Shown here: piece after piece, positions 8,469 through 16,480 of the stretch | Layout: every line of letters begins with the position of its first letter | Numbering within the stretch: the stretch's first letter is position 1 | NCBI GenBank assembly: GCA_963795825.1 | Contig: CAWCIW010000001.1 | Span: 124,001-188,000 of the forward strand | Reading direction: 5' to 3' | DNA from: BOG-908 sp963795825 | GTDB taxonomy: Bacteria; Pseudomonadota; Alphaproteobacteria; Acetobacterales; Acetobacteraceae | Length of the DNA stretch: 64,000 nucleotides | Program-made: the position numbers and the translations under genes | Notes under the pieces: model-generated | Seen by the model: the letters and a program-made list of their open reading frames with translations, nothing else | What the model was told of the DNA's origin: nothing | Databases searched by the model: none

Positions 8469-8519
8469 AGCAAAAGTTTTTTGCTTCTTTTTTTCAAAAA
8501 AGAAGGCCTTGCCTGCTTG
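8469..8519. repeat. Palindromic element, single arm (copy c)
   Basis: A lone TT-subtype arm with GAAG base between hemJ and rho. It lies about 150 bases before the rho start and could end or process the haem transcript. A short dyad GGTGCC-AC-GGCACC follows at 8540-8553 in the rho leader. Confidence 0.88.
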
Positions 8520-8670
8520 CCGAGCCTATGCCACTGACTGGTGCCACGGCACCACTCGCGTGCTAAAGCGGCTCCTGCGGCACGGCCAGGGAACCCAAAT
8601 TTCTCCTCCAGCTTTCTGAATACGCATTTTCCTGCGTGTTCCCGCCCCATATCCCCCGAGGCTACCCGCA

Positions 8671-9945
8671 ATGCACCTAGCAGAACTCAAGGCCAAATCA
8701 CCGGCCGACCTGCTGAGCTTCGCCGAACATCTGCAAATCGAGAATGCGTCCAGCCTGCGCAAGCAGGACATGATGTTCGCGATCCTGAAGAACCTGGCCG
8801 AGAGCGACCAGGCGATACATGGCGACGGGACGCTGGAGATATTGCCAGACGGGTTTGGCTTCCTGCGCAGCCCGGAGAGCAATTACCTGCCGGGGCCTGA
8901 CGACATTTATGTGAGCCCGAACCAGGTGCGCCGGCATGGGCTGCGCAATGGCGACACGGTGGATGGCCAGATACGCGCGCCGAAGGATGGTGAGCGGTAT
9001 TTTGCTTTGCTGAAGCTGGACAACGTGAATTTCGAGAATCCCGAGGCGGTGAAGCATAGGATCAATTTCGACAATCTGACGCCGCTCTATCCCGACCGCC
9101 GGTTGAAGATGGAAATGGATCTGCCGGTGAGCACGGTGAAGGGTGCGCAGCGGGATAATACGCCGCGGGTGATCGACCTCGTGGCGCCGATCGGCATGGG
9201 CCAGCGCGCTTTGATCGTGGCGCCGCCGCGCACTGGCAAGACGGTGATGCTGCAGAGCATCGCCACCGCGATTTCGACCAACCATCCCGAGGTGTTCCTC
9301 ATCGTGCTGCTCATCGACGAGCGGCCGGAGGAGGTGACGGATATGGCGCGCACCGTGAAAGGCGAGGTTGTTGCCAGCACGTTCGACGAGATGGCGACGC
9401 GCCATGTTCAGGTGACGGAGATGGTGCTCGAGAAGGCCAAGCGGCTGGTGGAGCACAAGCGCGATGTGGTGATCCTGCTCGACAGCATCACCCGGCTTGC
9501 GCGCGCCTACAACACGGTGGTGCCTTCTTCGGGCAAGGTGCTTACGGGTGGTGTGGATGCGAATGCGCTGCAGCGGCCGAAGCGGTTCTTCGGTGCGGCG
9601 CGCAATATCGAGGAGGGTGGGTCGCTGACGATTATTGCGACGGCGCTGATCGATACGGGCAGCCGGATGGACGAGGTGATTTTCGAGGAGTTCAAGGGCA
9701 CCGGCAATTCCGAGATCATCCTGGACCGGAAGCTGTCTGACAAGCGGACGTTCCCGGCGATCGATATTACCAAGAGCGGGACGCGCAAGGAGGAGCTGCT
9801 GGTGGACAAGGGGACGTTGTCCAAGATGTGGGTTCTGCGTCGGATTTTGAATCCTATGGGCGCTTCGGATGGTATGGATTTCCTTTTGGACAAGCTGAAA
9901 TACAGCAAATCCAACCAGGATTTCTTTGACGCTATGAATACATAG
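8671..9945 (+). CDS. rho: Transcription termination factor Rho
   Basis: A 424-residue hexameric RNA helicase. The N-terminal helical domain begins MHLAELKAKSPADLLSFAE, then comes the cold-shock-like RNA-binding fold (LEILPDGFGFLRSPESNY). Walker A APPRTGKTVML lies near residues 183-193 and Walker B-like VVILLDSITRLARAYN is downstream. Length is almost that of the E. coli protein and no insertion domain is present. It follows hemJ on the same strand, a gene order seen in other Alphaproteobacteria. The 240-base leader carries a repeat arm. Confidence 0.97.
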   Translation: MHLAELKAKSPADLLSFAEHLQIENASSLRKQDMMFAILKNLAESDQAIHGDGTLEILPDGFGFLRSPESNYLPGPDDIYVSPNQVRRHGLRNGDTVDGQIRAPKDGERYFALLKLDNVNFENPEAVKHRINFDNLTPLYPDRRLKMEMDLPVSTVKGAQRDNTPRVIDLVAPIGMGQRALIVAPPRTGKTVMLQSIATAISTNHPEVFLIVLLIDERPEEVTDMARTVKGEVVASTFDEMATRHVQVTEMVLEKAKRLVEHKRDVVILLDSITRLARAYNTVVPSSGKVLTGGVDANALQRPKRFFGAARNIEEGGSLTIIATALIDTGSRMDEVIFEEFKGTGNSEIILDRKLSDKRTFPAIDITKSGTRKEELLVDKGTLSKMWVLRRILNPMGASDGMDFLLDKLKYSKSNQDFFDAMNT

Positions 9946-9984
9946 GGCGCAGGGTGGGGCTGTTGCTCTGGGGGTAGGGTTTCG

Positions 9985-10449
9985 ATGTTTGGTCCTGAGG
10001 GGGTAAGCAACGTCTTCTTTTTTGAGAATAAGAAGCAAAAAACTTTTGCTCCGCTGTCGCGGGCCTGCTGGATCGCGTTTGGGCTGTTGATTTGTGGCGC
10101 GGCGCCGGTGAAGCCCAAGGTTTCGTCGGGGTTTGAGGTTGTGCCTTGGTCTCTGGCGCCGGCGCTGGGTTCTACCGAGGCGCGGTTGAACATGCGGGCG
10201 GAGCGGCAGGCGAGCGATCCGGCGCCTGGGAGCGAGACGATCATCGTGTTCGGCAAGAGGTTGCCGCGGGCGCCTGTGGAGTCCGATCTGGTGCGTCATG
10301 ACGCGCCGGGGTCCGAGGCCTGGCAGTCCGAGGCGGCGCAATCCTATGTGCCGGGTATAGGGGATAGCTGCTCGTATAAATCCGGGTGTTTCGACAAGGA
10401 CCAGCCTGGGTTGTTCACGACCGTGCCGTCGTTGTTCGGTAGCCACTAA
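9985..10449 (+). CDS. Hypothetical protein, possible export signal; start uncertain
   Basis: An open frame of 154 codons whose first 27 codons read through a repeat arm, so the real start is probably later. After the arm comes a hydrophobic stretch, CWIAFGLLICGAA, which could be a signal peptide, then a polar region with ETIIVFGKRLPRAP and two late cysteines (GDSCSYKSGCFD). I do not recognise the family. The C-terminal region looks coding by its composition. No usable ATG follows the arm, so a GTG, TTG or CTG start would be needed. Confidence 0.5.
   Translation: MFGPEGVSNVFFFENKKQKTFAPLSRACWIAFGLLICGAAPVKPKVSSGFEVVPWSLAPALGSTEARLNMRAERQASDPAPGSETIIVFGKRLPRAPVESDLVRHDAPGSEAWQSEAAQSYVPGIGDSCSYKSGCFDKDQPGLFTTVPSLFGSH
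10005..10052. repeat. Palindromic element, single arm (copy d), overlapping an open frame
   Basis: A TT-subtype arm, reverse orientation relative to copies a and c, with one stem mismatch. It is the only copy lying inside a plausible gene, at the 5' end of the frame 9985-10449. Confidence 0.8.
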
Positions 10450-10542
10450 AAGGTTAACCTACGCAGGCCGTCCGTCTTATCGGCTGGCGATAATGGTTAC
10501 TGTGGCATAACATGCTGTGCGTTATGGCCTGGGAGGTGTGGC

Positions 10543-10992
10543 GTGTTTCGTTCGCGCGTGATGGGCGGATGCAAAGTCGCTTACTGGATCGAGCCAGACG
10601 GAACTACCAGCGACGCACACATCAGATATTGCGTTCCGGCCGGTTTTTTCGAAACGGCAACCTTGAAGGCGATTTCATACGCAACGTATAAGCTGGAAAC
10701 GGATCCGGCGCTCAATCGCCGCAGGCAGCATTTTGCGCAGATCAATTTCCGGTTCGACGGCGTGTCCGATCACGAAGGACATTATCTCAAGCCGGGACAG
10801 TGGATCAGATTGCGTTACACGCTTACGGCGGAGGGCCGGACAAAAGACGTGGAGGTCGTCGCGAAATCCGATCCGTCGATCCCTTCACGAGGAGCGCTGC
10901 TGCAGCTTGAGCAAACCCAGCTCGCACCGATACTGGAGAACGGCCGCGGCGTGGAGAAACCGGGTCAGCTGATCACAATAACGTCCGAGTAG
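10543..10992 (+). CDS. Tandem TonB C-terminal-like domain protein, no membrane anchor
   Basis: 149 residues from GTG at 10543, supported by GGGAGG at 10531-10536. Residues 8-72 show the TonB_C pattern (GCKVAYWIEPDGTTSDAHI, then FFETATLKAISYATYKLE). Residues 84-146 repeat it more weakly (WIRLRYTLTAEGRTKDVEVV). TonB couples the proton gradient to outer-membrane receptors, but here there is no N-terminal transmembrane segment, no proline-rich spacer and no signal peptide. It may be a 5'-truncated gene or a cytosolic derivative. It ends 1 base before the rsmA stop, convergent. Confidence 0.6.
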   Translation: MFRSRVMGGCKVAYWIEPDGTTSDAHIRYCVPAGFFETATLKAISYATYKLETDPALNRRRQHFAQINFRFDGVSDHEGHYLKPGQWIRLRYTLTAEGRTKDVEVVAKSDPSIPSRGALLQLEQTQLAPILENGRGVEKPGQLITITSE

Positions 10993-10993
10993 T

Positions 10994-11800
10994 TCAGGTC
11001 AGCTTCGCGAGCGTCTCGAATTCGGCGACCGACAACGTCTCCGCGCGCCGCTGCGCATCTATGCCGGCGCGCTCCAGCAACGCTTCGCCGCCGAGCGATT
11101 TCAGCGAGCCACGCAGCATCTTTCGCCTTTGGCCGAAAGCGGCCGCGGTGAGCTTCTCCATTTTGGCGAACAGCGCGGCATCGGGCTGGGCGGCGCGCGG
11201 CACGAAGCCGACCACGGCGGAAATCACCTTTGGCGGCGGGGTGAAGGCCTCGCGCGGAATGCGCATCAGGAACTCGGTCTCGCATACCCATTGTGCCAGT
11301 ACGGCCAGGCGGCCGTAGGCTTCGGTATCCGGCGCGGCGGCGATGCGCTCGGCCACTTCGAGCTGGAACATCAGCGTGAGGCGCTCCCAGAGTGCGGCCT
11401 GGCGCAGCCAGCCGATCAGCAACGGCGTGGCCACATTATACGGCAGGTTCGCCACGATCTGCCTCGGTGCGGCCACCAGGGTTGTCAGATCGGTATCCAG
11501 CGCATCGGCTTCCACCAGCGTAAGTCGGCCTTCGGTGGATGCGGCCAGCGCGCGTATTGCTTCGGCAGCGCGTGGGTCCAACTCGACGGCGACTACGCTG
11601 GCGGCCGGTGTTGCGAGGAGGGCGCGCGTCAGTCCGCCGGGGCCGGGGCCTACTTCGATCACGTGGCGTCCGGAGAGGTCGCCAGCCTGGCGTGCGATTT
11701 TGGCGGTGAGGTTTTCGTCGAGCAGGAAGTGCTGGCCGAGTTTTCTTCTGGCGTCCAGGCGGTAGTCGCCTATTACCTGGCGCAGAGGGGGGATTGTCAT
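10994..11800 (-). CDS. rsmA: 16S rRNA (adenine1518-N6/1519-N6)-dimethyltransferase RsmA
   Basis: A 268-residue methyltransferase that dimethylates two adjacent adenines near the 3' end of 16S rRNA. LGQHFLLDENLTAKI is the N-terminal signature, VIEVGPGPGGLTRALL is the SAM-binding loop, and NLPYNVATPLL is the catalytic motif IV. Family length is normal. The usual pdxA neighbour is absent; instead a complete repeat element separates it from hslU upstream. Confidence 0.96.
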   Translation of the reverse strand: MTIPPLRQVIGDYRLDARRKLGQHFLLDENLTAKIARQAGDLSGRHVIEVGPGPGGLTRALLATPAASVVAVELDPRAAEAIRALAASTEGRLTLVEADALDTDLTTLVAAPRQIVANLPYNVATPLLIGWLRQAALWERLTLMFQLEVAERIAAAPDTEAYGRLAVLAQWVCETEFLMRIPREAFTPPPKVISAVVGFVPRAAQPDAALFAKMEKLTAAAFGQRRKMLRGSLKSLGGEALLERAGIDAQRRAETLSVAEFETLAKLT

Positions 11801-11803
11801 TGC

Positions 11804-11936
11804 GAGGAAGGCCTTCTTTTCTGAAGAAAAGAAGCAAAAGACTTTTGACTTCCTGTCGGGGTTCTTTCCGGCAGAGCCCCGACAGGGACCAAAAGCTTTT
11901 TAATCCATTTTCTCGGAAAAGTACTGCTTGCTTCCT
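11804..11936. repeat. Palindromic element, paired arms (copy e)
   Basis: The left arm is TC subtype with GAAG base; the right arm is CT-like and decayed (mismatches in the stem). The centre is a separate inverted repeat, CTGTCGGGG facing CCCCGACAG. It fills the whole gap between hslU and rsmA. Confidence 0.88.
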
Positions 11937-13247
11937 TCACAATATAAACCGGCTCAGATCGCCCCGCGCCGCCAAAGGCGCCACTTTCGCCTGCACATAC
12001 GCCGCATCCACCCGCACCACCTCGCCCGCGCGATCCGACGCGGAAAAGCTTATCTCCTCGAGCAACTTCTCCAGCACGGTCGCCAGGCGGCGCGCGCCGA
12101 TATTCTCCACGCGGTCGTTGATGTCCGCGGCGAGATCGGCCAGCGCGTCCACCGCATCTTCGGCGAATTCGAGCGACACGCCTTCGGTCAGCATCAGGGC
12201 TGCGTATTGCAGCAGCAGATTATGCTCGGGCTCGGTCAGGATGCGTCGCAGATCCGCGCGCGTGAGCGGCTGCAGTTCCACGCGTATCGGCAGGCGGCCT
12301 TGCAGCTCCGGCAACAGGTCCGCGGGTTTGGCCAGGTGGAACGCGCCCGACGCGATGAACAGGATATGGTCGGTTTTCACCGGGCCGTATTTCGTGGAGA
12401 CCGTGGTGCCCTCTATCAACGGCAACAGATCGCGCTGCACGCCCTCGCGCGAAACGTCGCCGCCGCGCGCGCCGCCTTCGGTGGATCGCGCGCAAACCTT
12501 GTCGATCTCGTCGAGGAACACGATGCCGTCGTTCTCGGCGAGATATACCGCATCTTTCGTCAGGCGCTCGGCATCCACCAGTTTGTCGGCTTCCTCGCGC
12601 GCCAGGATCGGCCTGGCATCGACGACCTTCATGCGCTTCTGCACCGTGCGGCCGCCCATCATGCCGCGCATCATCTCGCCCAGATTGATCATCTGGCCGG
12701 CCGGCATGCCGGGAATATCCATCTGCCCCACACCGGCGCCGGTATCGGCGACGCTGATCTCCACCTCCTTTTCTTCCATTTCGCCGGCGCGCAGCATGCG
12801 GCGGAACTTGGATTTCGTGTCGCCGCTCGCGGTGGCGCCGACGAGCGCATCCACCAGTTTGTCTTCCGCGGCCTGATCGGCTTTTCCGGCCACGTCACGG
12901 CGGCTGGTCTCGCGCAGCATGTTCAGGCTGACCTCGACGAGATCGCGCACGATGCTGTCCACGTCCCGCCCGACATAGCCGACCTCGGTGAACTTCGTAG
13001 CCTCCACCTTGAGGAATGGCGCCTGCGCCAGTTTGGCAAGGCGGCGCGCGATCTCGGTCTTGCCGCAGCCGGTGGGGCCGATCATCAGGATGTTCTTCGG
13101 CACCACCTCTTCGCGCATGTCTTCGGGCAGTTTTGCGCGGCGCCAGCGGTTGCGCAGGGCTATGGCTACGGCGCGTTTTGCGTCGGCTTGGCCCACGATG
13201 AAGCGGTCCAGTTCGCCTACGATTTCTCTTGGGGTGAAGTCTGGCAT
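11937..13247 (-). CDS. hslU: ATP-dependent protease ATPase subunit HslU
   Basis: A 436-residue AAA+ unfoldase that feeds proteins to HslV. MIGPTGCGKTEIARRLA is Walker A, VFLDEIDKVCA is Walker B, and ASGAFHLAKPADLLPELQGR holds the second region of homology. The C-terminus ends DLSRFIL, matching the HslU tail that docks into HslV. The gene follows hslV on the minus strand, but a repeat element of about 130 bases separates them; in most bacteria the pair is nearly contiguous. Confidence 0.97.
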   Translation of the reverse strand: MPDFTPREIVGELDRFIVGQADAKRAVAIALRNRWRRAKLPEDMREEVVPKNILMIGPTGCGKTEIARRLAKLAQAPFLKVEATKFTEVGYVGRDVDSIVRDLVEVSLNMLRETSRRDVAGKADQAAEDKLVDALVGATASGDTKSKFRRMLRAGEMEEKEVEISVADTGAGVGQMDIPGMPAGQMINLGEMMRGMMGGRTVQKRMKVVDARPILAREEADKLVDAERLTKDAVYLAENDGIVFLDEIDKVCARSTEGGARGGDVSREGVQRDLLPLIEGTTVSTKYGPVKTDHILFIASGAFHLAKPADLLPELQGRLPIRVELQPLTRADLRRILTEPEHNLLLQYAALMLTEGVSLEFAEDAVDALADLAADINDRVENIGARRLATVLEKLLEEISFSASDRAGEVVRVDAAYVQAKVAPLAARGDLSRFIL

Positions 13248-13260
13248 TGGTAACTCCTCA

Positions 13261-13394
13261 GCAAGGCAAGGCCTTCTTTTTCGAGAAAAAGAAGCAAAAA
13301 GCTTTTGCTCCCTGTCGGGTGATGGGGAAATACTCCCCGACAGGGACCAAAAGTCTTTTGCTTCTTTTCTTCAGAAAAGAAGGCCTTGCTTCCT
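13261..13394. repeat. Palindromic element, paired arms inside the hslV-hslU operon (copy f)
   Basis: The left arm is CT subtype and the right arm TC subtype, both with GAAG base, so the two arms of one element differ yet each keeps its own internal coupling. The centre is the CTGTCGGG/CCCGACAG inverted repeat also seen in copy e. It starts just upstream of the hslU start codon and would be transcribed as hslU leader. Confidence 0.9.
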
Positions 13395-13944
13395 ACAACG
13401 TTTCCAAAATGAGCGAATGGTTCGTGTACACGCAGATATCCGCCGCGATACCCATCGCCCGGCGCGCGATATCCTCCGAGCTGAGCCCCTCCACGCCGAT
13501 AAGCGCGCGCGCCGCTGCCAGCGCGTAGTTGCCGCCGGAGCCGATCGCGATCACGCCATCTTCGGGTTCCAGCACGTCGCCGTTGCCGGTCAGCGTGTAG
13601 CTATGCGTGGCGTCGGCCACCGCCAGCATGGCTTCCAGCCGGCGCAGATAGCGGTCCGTGCGCCAGTCTTTCGCGAGTTCCACGCAGGCGCGTTCGAGCT
13701 GGCTGGGGAAGCGTTCGAGCTTGGCTTCCAGGCGCTCGAGCAATGTAAAGGCGTCCGCGGTGGCGCCGGCGAAACCGGTCAGCACGCGGTTGTCGGCGCC
13801 GATCCGGCGCACCTTGCGGGCGTTTCCCTTCACCACGGTCTGGCCCATCGTCACCTGGCCGTCGCCGGCCATGGTCACCTGGCCGCCATGTCGCACGCAG
13901 AGGATAGTGGTGCCGTGCCAGCCTACGGGATCGGTGTTCATCAT
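13393..13944 (-). CDS. hslV: ATP-dependent protease subunit HslV, with N-terminal propeptide
   Basis: A 183-residue peptidase of the proteasome beta fold. The sequence WHGTTILCVRHGGQVTMAGD contains the catalytic threonine at residue 12, so 11 residues must be removed to expose it, as in other Alphaproteobacteria. GSGGNYALAAARAL is the conserved C-terminal motif. Two adjacent ATG codons (13944 and 13941) could both start it. Together with HslU it forms the HslVU heat-shock protease. The DNA upstream encodes an unrelated lipoprotein, so this is probably the first gene of the operon. Confidence 0.96.
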   Translation of the reverse strand: MMNTDPVGWHGTTILCVRHGGQVTMAGDGQVTMGQTVVKGNARKVRRIGADNRVLTGFAGATADAFTLLERLEAKLERFPSQLERACVELAKDWRTDRYLRRLEAMLAVADATHSYTLTGNGDVLEPEDGVIAIGSGGNYALAAARALIGVEGLSSEDIARRAMGIAADICVYTNHSLILETL

Positions 13945-14026
13945 CGGTAAATAGGCCCTGAGGTAAAACAAAACCAAGGGTCCGCGTGCGATCCCGCAAA
14001 TCGGAGGACGGCGAAGCGAGCGTTTC

Positions 14027-14398
14027 TTACGGTGTTCCGGCCATACCCGAGGCCGGGGCGGAGGCCGGCGCCGTGGTGGCCGGCGGCGCGGTCTCGGCCG
14101 ACGCGTCGCCATGCCGCACGCAGGCCTCCACCCGGTTCTCGTGGGTGTACTGGTCGGCCAGCCCGTCTGACGGCGTGGTCGGCTGGCCGCTGCCGGAGAA
14201 CGGCGTATCGTGGGTGTCGCGTTCGGAGAGCTGGTAGCGGTTCTGCGCGTCATACACGCGGTCCGCCTCCGCCCGGCAGCTTTGAAGCGTATCGCGGTCG
14301 GCCCTGGATTCCGGCCCAGGGAAGGCGCAGCCGCCGAGGGCGAGCGCGCTGGCGGCGAGGAGCAGGAACTGGGCGAGCGGGCGGGCGGCGGCGTTCAT
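14027..14398 (-). CDS. Small lipoprotein, function unknown
   Basis: 123 residues. The N-terminus FLLLAASALALGGC ends in a lipobox, so cysteine 24 should be lipidated. The mature part is polar with a helical RADRDTLQSCRAEADRVYD segment and a low-complexity alanine/proline/threonine tail. It overlaps the gene upstream by 4 bases (start 14398, upstream stop 14395), so the two are translationally coupled. No family is recognised. It probably sits in the periplasm or outer membrane. Confidence 0.75.
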   Translation of the reverse strand: MNAAARPLAQFLLLAASALALGGCAFPGPESRADRDTLQSCRAEADRVYDAQNRYQLSERDTHDTPFSGSGQPTTPSDGLADQYTHENRVEACVRHGDASAETAPPATTAPASAPASGMAGTP

Positions 14399-14907
14399 GG
14401 CGGGGTATCTCCTGTGGCGGCGGGCGCGTGCGGCAGCACCTGCAGGCTGGCGCGGAAGCCTGTCTCGTCGAAGCGAGCGTCATCGGTCAGGCGCGTCTCG
14501 GCTGCAAGCCTCAGCAGCGCGGGATGCAGCTCGGCGCCGCGGCGATCGAGCTGCATCAGGCCGGCGGCCCAGGGCGCGCGGGCGAGCAGGTCCACCAAAG
14601 CGAGCAGGCGTAGGCACACGGACAGGCCGTAGCCGGAGTTCATGCCGACCGACTGGTCCACGGCGCCGGCCCAGCATTGGGCGTCGGCGTCGTGCAGTGC
14701 GAGGTCGGTCCAGCCGCCGTCCGGGCGGCGGAAGCGGAACGCGCGGGTGGTGCTCCAGGCGGCGCGGTGTGCGGCCTCACGTGCCAGGTCCCAGGCGGCG
14801 AGCAGGTCCCGGCCGCGCACGGGTGGGAGGTCGCCCGGGGCGTGGTCGATGAGGTAGGTGAGCGTGCCGTCCGGCGTGGCGCCCACCTGGATTTTGGGAA
14901 CGAGCAT
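14395..14907 (-). CDS. Conserved-looking hypothetical protein, coupled to a lipoprotein gene
   Basis: 170 residues starting MLVPKIQVGATPDGTLTYLI. It contains AAWSTTRAFRFRRPDGGWTD and a helical middle (SVCLRLLALVDLLARAPWA). No signal peptide or membrane segment is clear. The pairing with the downstream lipoprotein through a 4-base overlap suggests a shared role. I do not recognise the family and assign no function. Confidence 0.65.
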   Translation of the reverse strand: MLVPKIQVGATPDGTLTYLIDHAPGDLPPVRGRDLLAAWDLAREAAHRAAWSTTRAFRFRRPDGGWTDLALHDADAQCWAGAVDQSVGMNSGYGLSVCLRLLALVDLLARAPWAAGLMQLDRRGAELHPALLRLAAETRLTDDARFDETGFRASLQVLPHAPAATGDTPP

Positions 14908-15086
14908 GAGCCGGGATTTGGGGGTGGGGGGCGCCAGCGGGGAGGGCCTGGCTGCGGGAAAAGCGGCAGGGCGTGCGATGGCGGCTTCGCTGCAGGCGGC
15001 AACGGGTGGGCGCGTTGGCTGCGTTTCCGAACGACGCGGCTTGGTTTATGCCGGGTGGCGTTAGCGCCGCGGCAGGGGAGAAAATT

Positions 15087-16283
15087 TTGGCCGACATCAC
15101 GATGGACGAGGCGACGCCGGACGGCGGGCGGATCGCCGGCACCTATGCCCCGGCGTTTGCCGGCGTGGCCGCGGCGTTCCGGGCGAATTTCGCCGAGCGG
15201 CGGGAGGTGGGCGCCAGCGTATGCGTGCAGCTGCACGGCCAGCCGGTGGTGGATCTGTGGGGCGGGATGGCGGACGCCAAGACGGGGCGCGCATGGGAGG
15301 CGGACACGGTGAGCATCGTGTTCTCCTGCACCAAGGGCGCCACCGCTTTGTGCGCGCATCTGCTGGCCGAGGAAGGCCGGCTCGACCTCTACGAGGATGT
15401 GGCGCGGCTGTGGCCGGAGTTCGCGCAAGGCGGCAAGGCGGGCACCACCACGGCGATGATGCTGGGCCATGCGAGCCCGGTGCCGCATCTGCGCGAGCCG
15501 ATCCGGCCCGGCGGGATGACGGACTGGGACTACATGGTCGAGCGCGTGGCGGCCGAGCCGGCCTGGTGGGAGCCTGGCACGCGACAGGGCTATCACGGGC
15601 TGACCTTCGCCTGGACGGTGGGCCAGATGGTGCGGCTGGCGGCGGGGCAGCCGCTTGGCGCGTATTTCCAGGAACGGGTGGCCGGGCCGCTCGGGCTCGA
15701 TTTCCACATCGGGCTGCCGGAGCGCGAGGAAGGCCGCGTGGCGCCGATGATCGGCAGCGATCCGGCGGAGGCCGATCTTGGGTCGCGCTTCCTGCAGGCG
15801 GTGATCGGGCAGCCGGGCAGCCTGCCGCAGTTGTTCCTGGGCAATAACGGTGGGGCGGATTTCAACTCGCGCGCGATGCATGCGGCCGAGCTTGGCAGCG
15901 CAAACGGGATCACCAACGCGCGCGGGCTGGCGGGGATGTATGCGCCGCTGGCGGCGGGTGGCGGCGGGCTGCTGCGGCCGGAGACGGTGGCGCGCATGGG
16001 AACGTGTATGTCGGCGACGCATATGGATGCGACGCTGTTGCAGCCTATGCGGTTCGGGATGGGCTTCATGATGTGCATCGATAACCGGCTGGCGGGCGGG
16101 CATAATCTGCTGATCGGCGATCGCGCGTTTGGGCATGTGGGAATGGGCGGGAGCGTGGGGTTTGCCGATCCGGCGGTTGGGTTGTCGTTCGGGTATACGA
16201 TGAACCGGATGGGGGCTGGGATATTGCTCAACGCGCGCGGGCAGGGGCTGGTGGATGCAGCTTATGCGGCGGCGGGCGTTTGA
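15087..16283 (+). CDS. Serine hydrolase, class C beta-lactamase/esterase (EstB) family
   Basis: 398 residues from TTG at 15087. That start is chosen because GGGGAG lies at 15075-15080; the next in-frame ATG is at 15102. The nucleophile motif SxxK is seen in IVFSCTKGATALCAHLL. The usual Tyr-x-Asn is represented by a YHG in TRQGYHGLTFAWTVG, as in EstB-type esterases. The C-terminal GHVGMGGSVGFADP replaces the KTG box. It likely hydrolyses esters or lactones; true beta-lactamase action is doubtful. There is no signal peptide from this start, so it is probably cytoplasmic. Confidence 0.8.
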   Translation: MADITMDEATPDGGRIAGTYAPAFAGVAAAFRANFAERREVGASVCVQLHGQPVVDLWGGMADAKTGRAWEADTVSIVFSCTKGATALCAHLLAEEGRLDLYEDVARLWPEFAQGGKAGTTTAMMLGHASPVPHLREPIRPGGMTDWDYMVERVAAEPAWWEPGTRQGYHGLTFAWTVGQMVRLAAGQPLGAYFQERVAGPLGLDFHIGLPEREEGRVAPMIGSDPAEADLGSRFLQAVIGQPGSLPQLFLGNNGGADFNSRAMHAAELGSANGITNARGLAGMYAPLAAGGGGLLRPETVARMGTCMSATHMDATLLQPMRFGMGFMMCIDNRLAGGHNLLIGDRAFGHVGMGGSVGFADPAVGLSFGYTMNRMGAGILLNARGQGLVDAAYAAAGV

Positions 16284-16302
16284 TACCGCGCTCTGAGAAA
16301 GT

Positions 16303-16480
16303 AAGGAAGTAAGGCCTTCTTTTTCGAGAAAAAGAAGCAAAAAGCTTTTGCTGTGACGCCTGCACGACGCGTTGGCTCTAATTGCAACAACGTCCACTTG
16401 CAATAAAAGCGTAGGCCTCGGTGCAAGCGTCGGAGCAAAAGCTTTTTGTTTCTTTTTCTCGAAAAAGAAGGCCTTGCCTT
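16303..16480. repeat. Palindromic element, full length (copy g)
   Basis: Both arms are CT subtype with GAAG base. The inner flanks GACGCCTGCAC and GCAAGCGTCGG are complementary, and the centre has the semi-conserved TTGCAATAAAAGCGTAGGC. The right end runs into the stop codon of the fused hisC-tyrC gene. Confidence 0.92.

Noticed and set aside
11928..13253. 441-residue + strand frame opposite hslU
   Set aside because: Shadow of hslU, which has every expected AAA+ motif.
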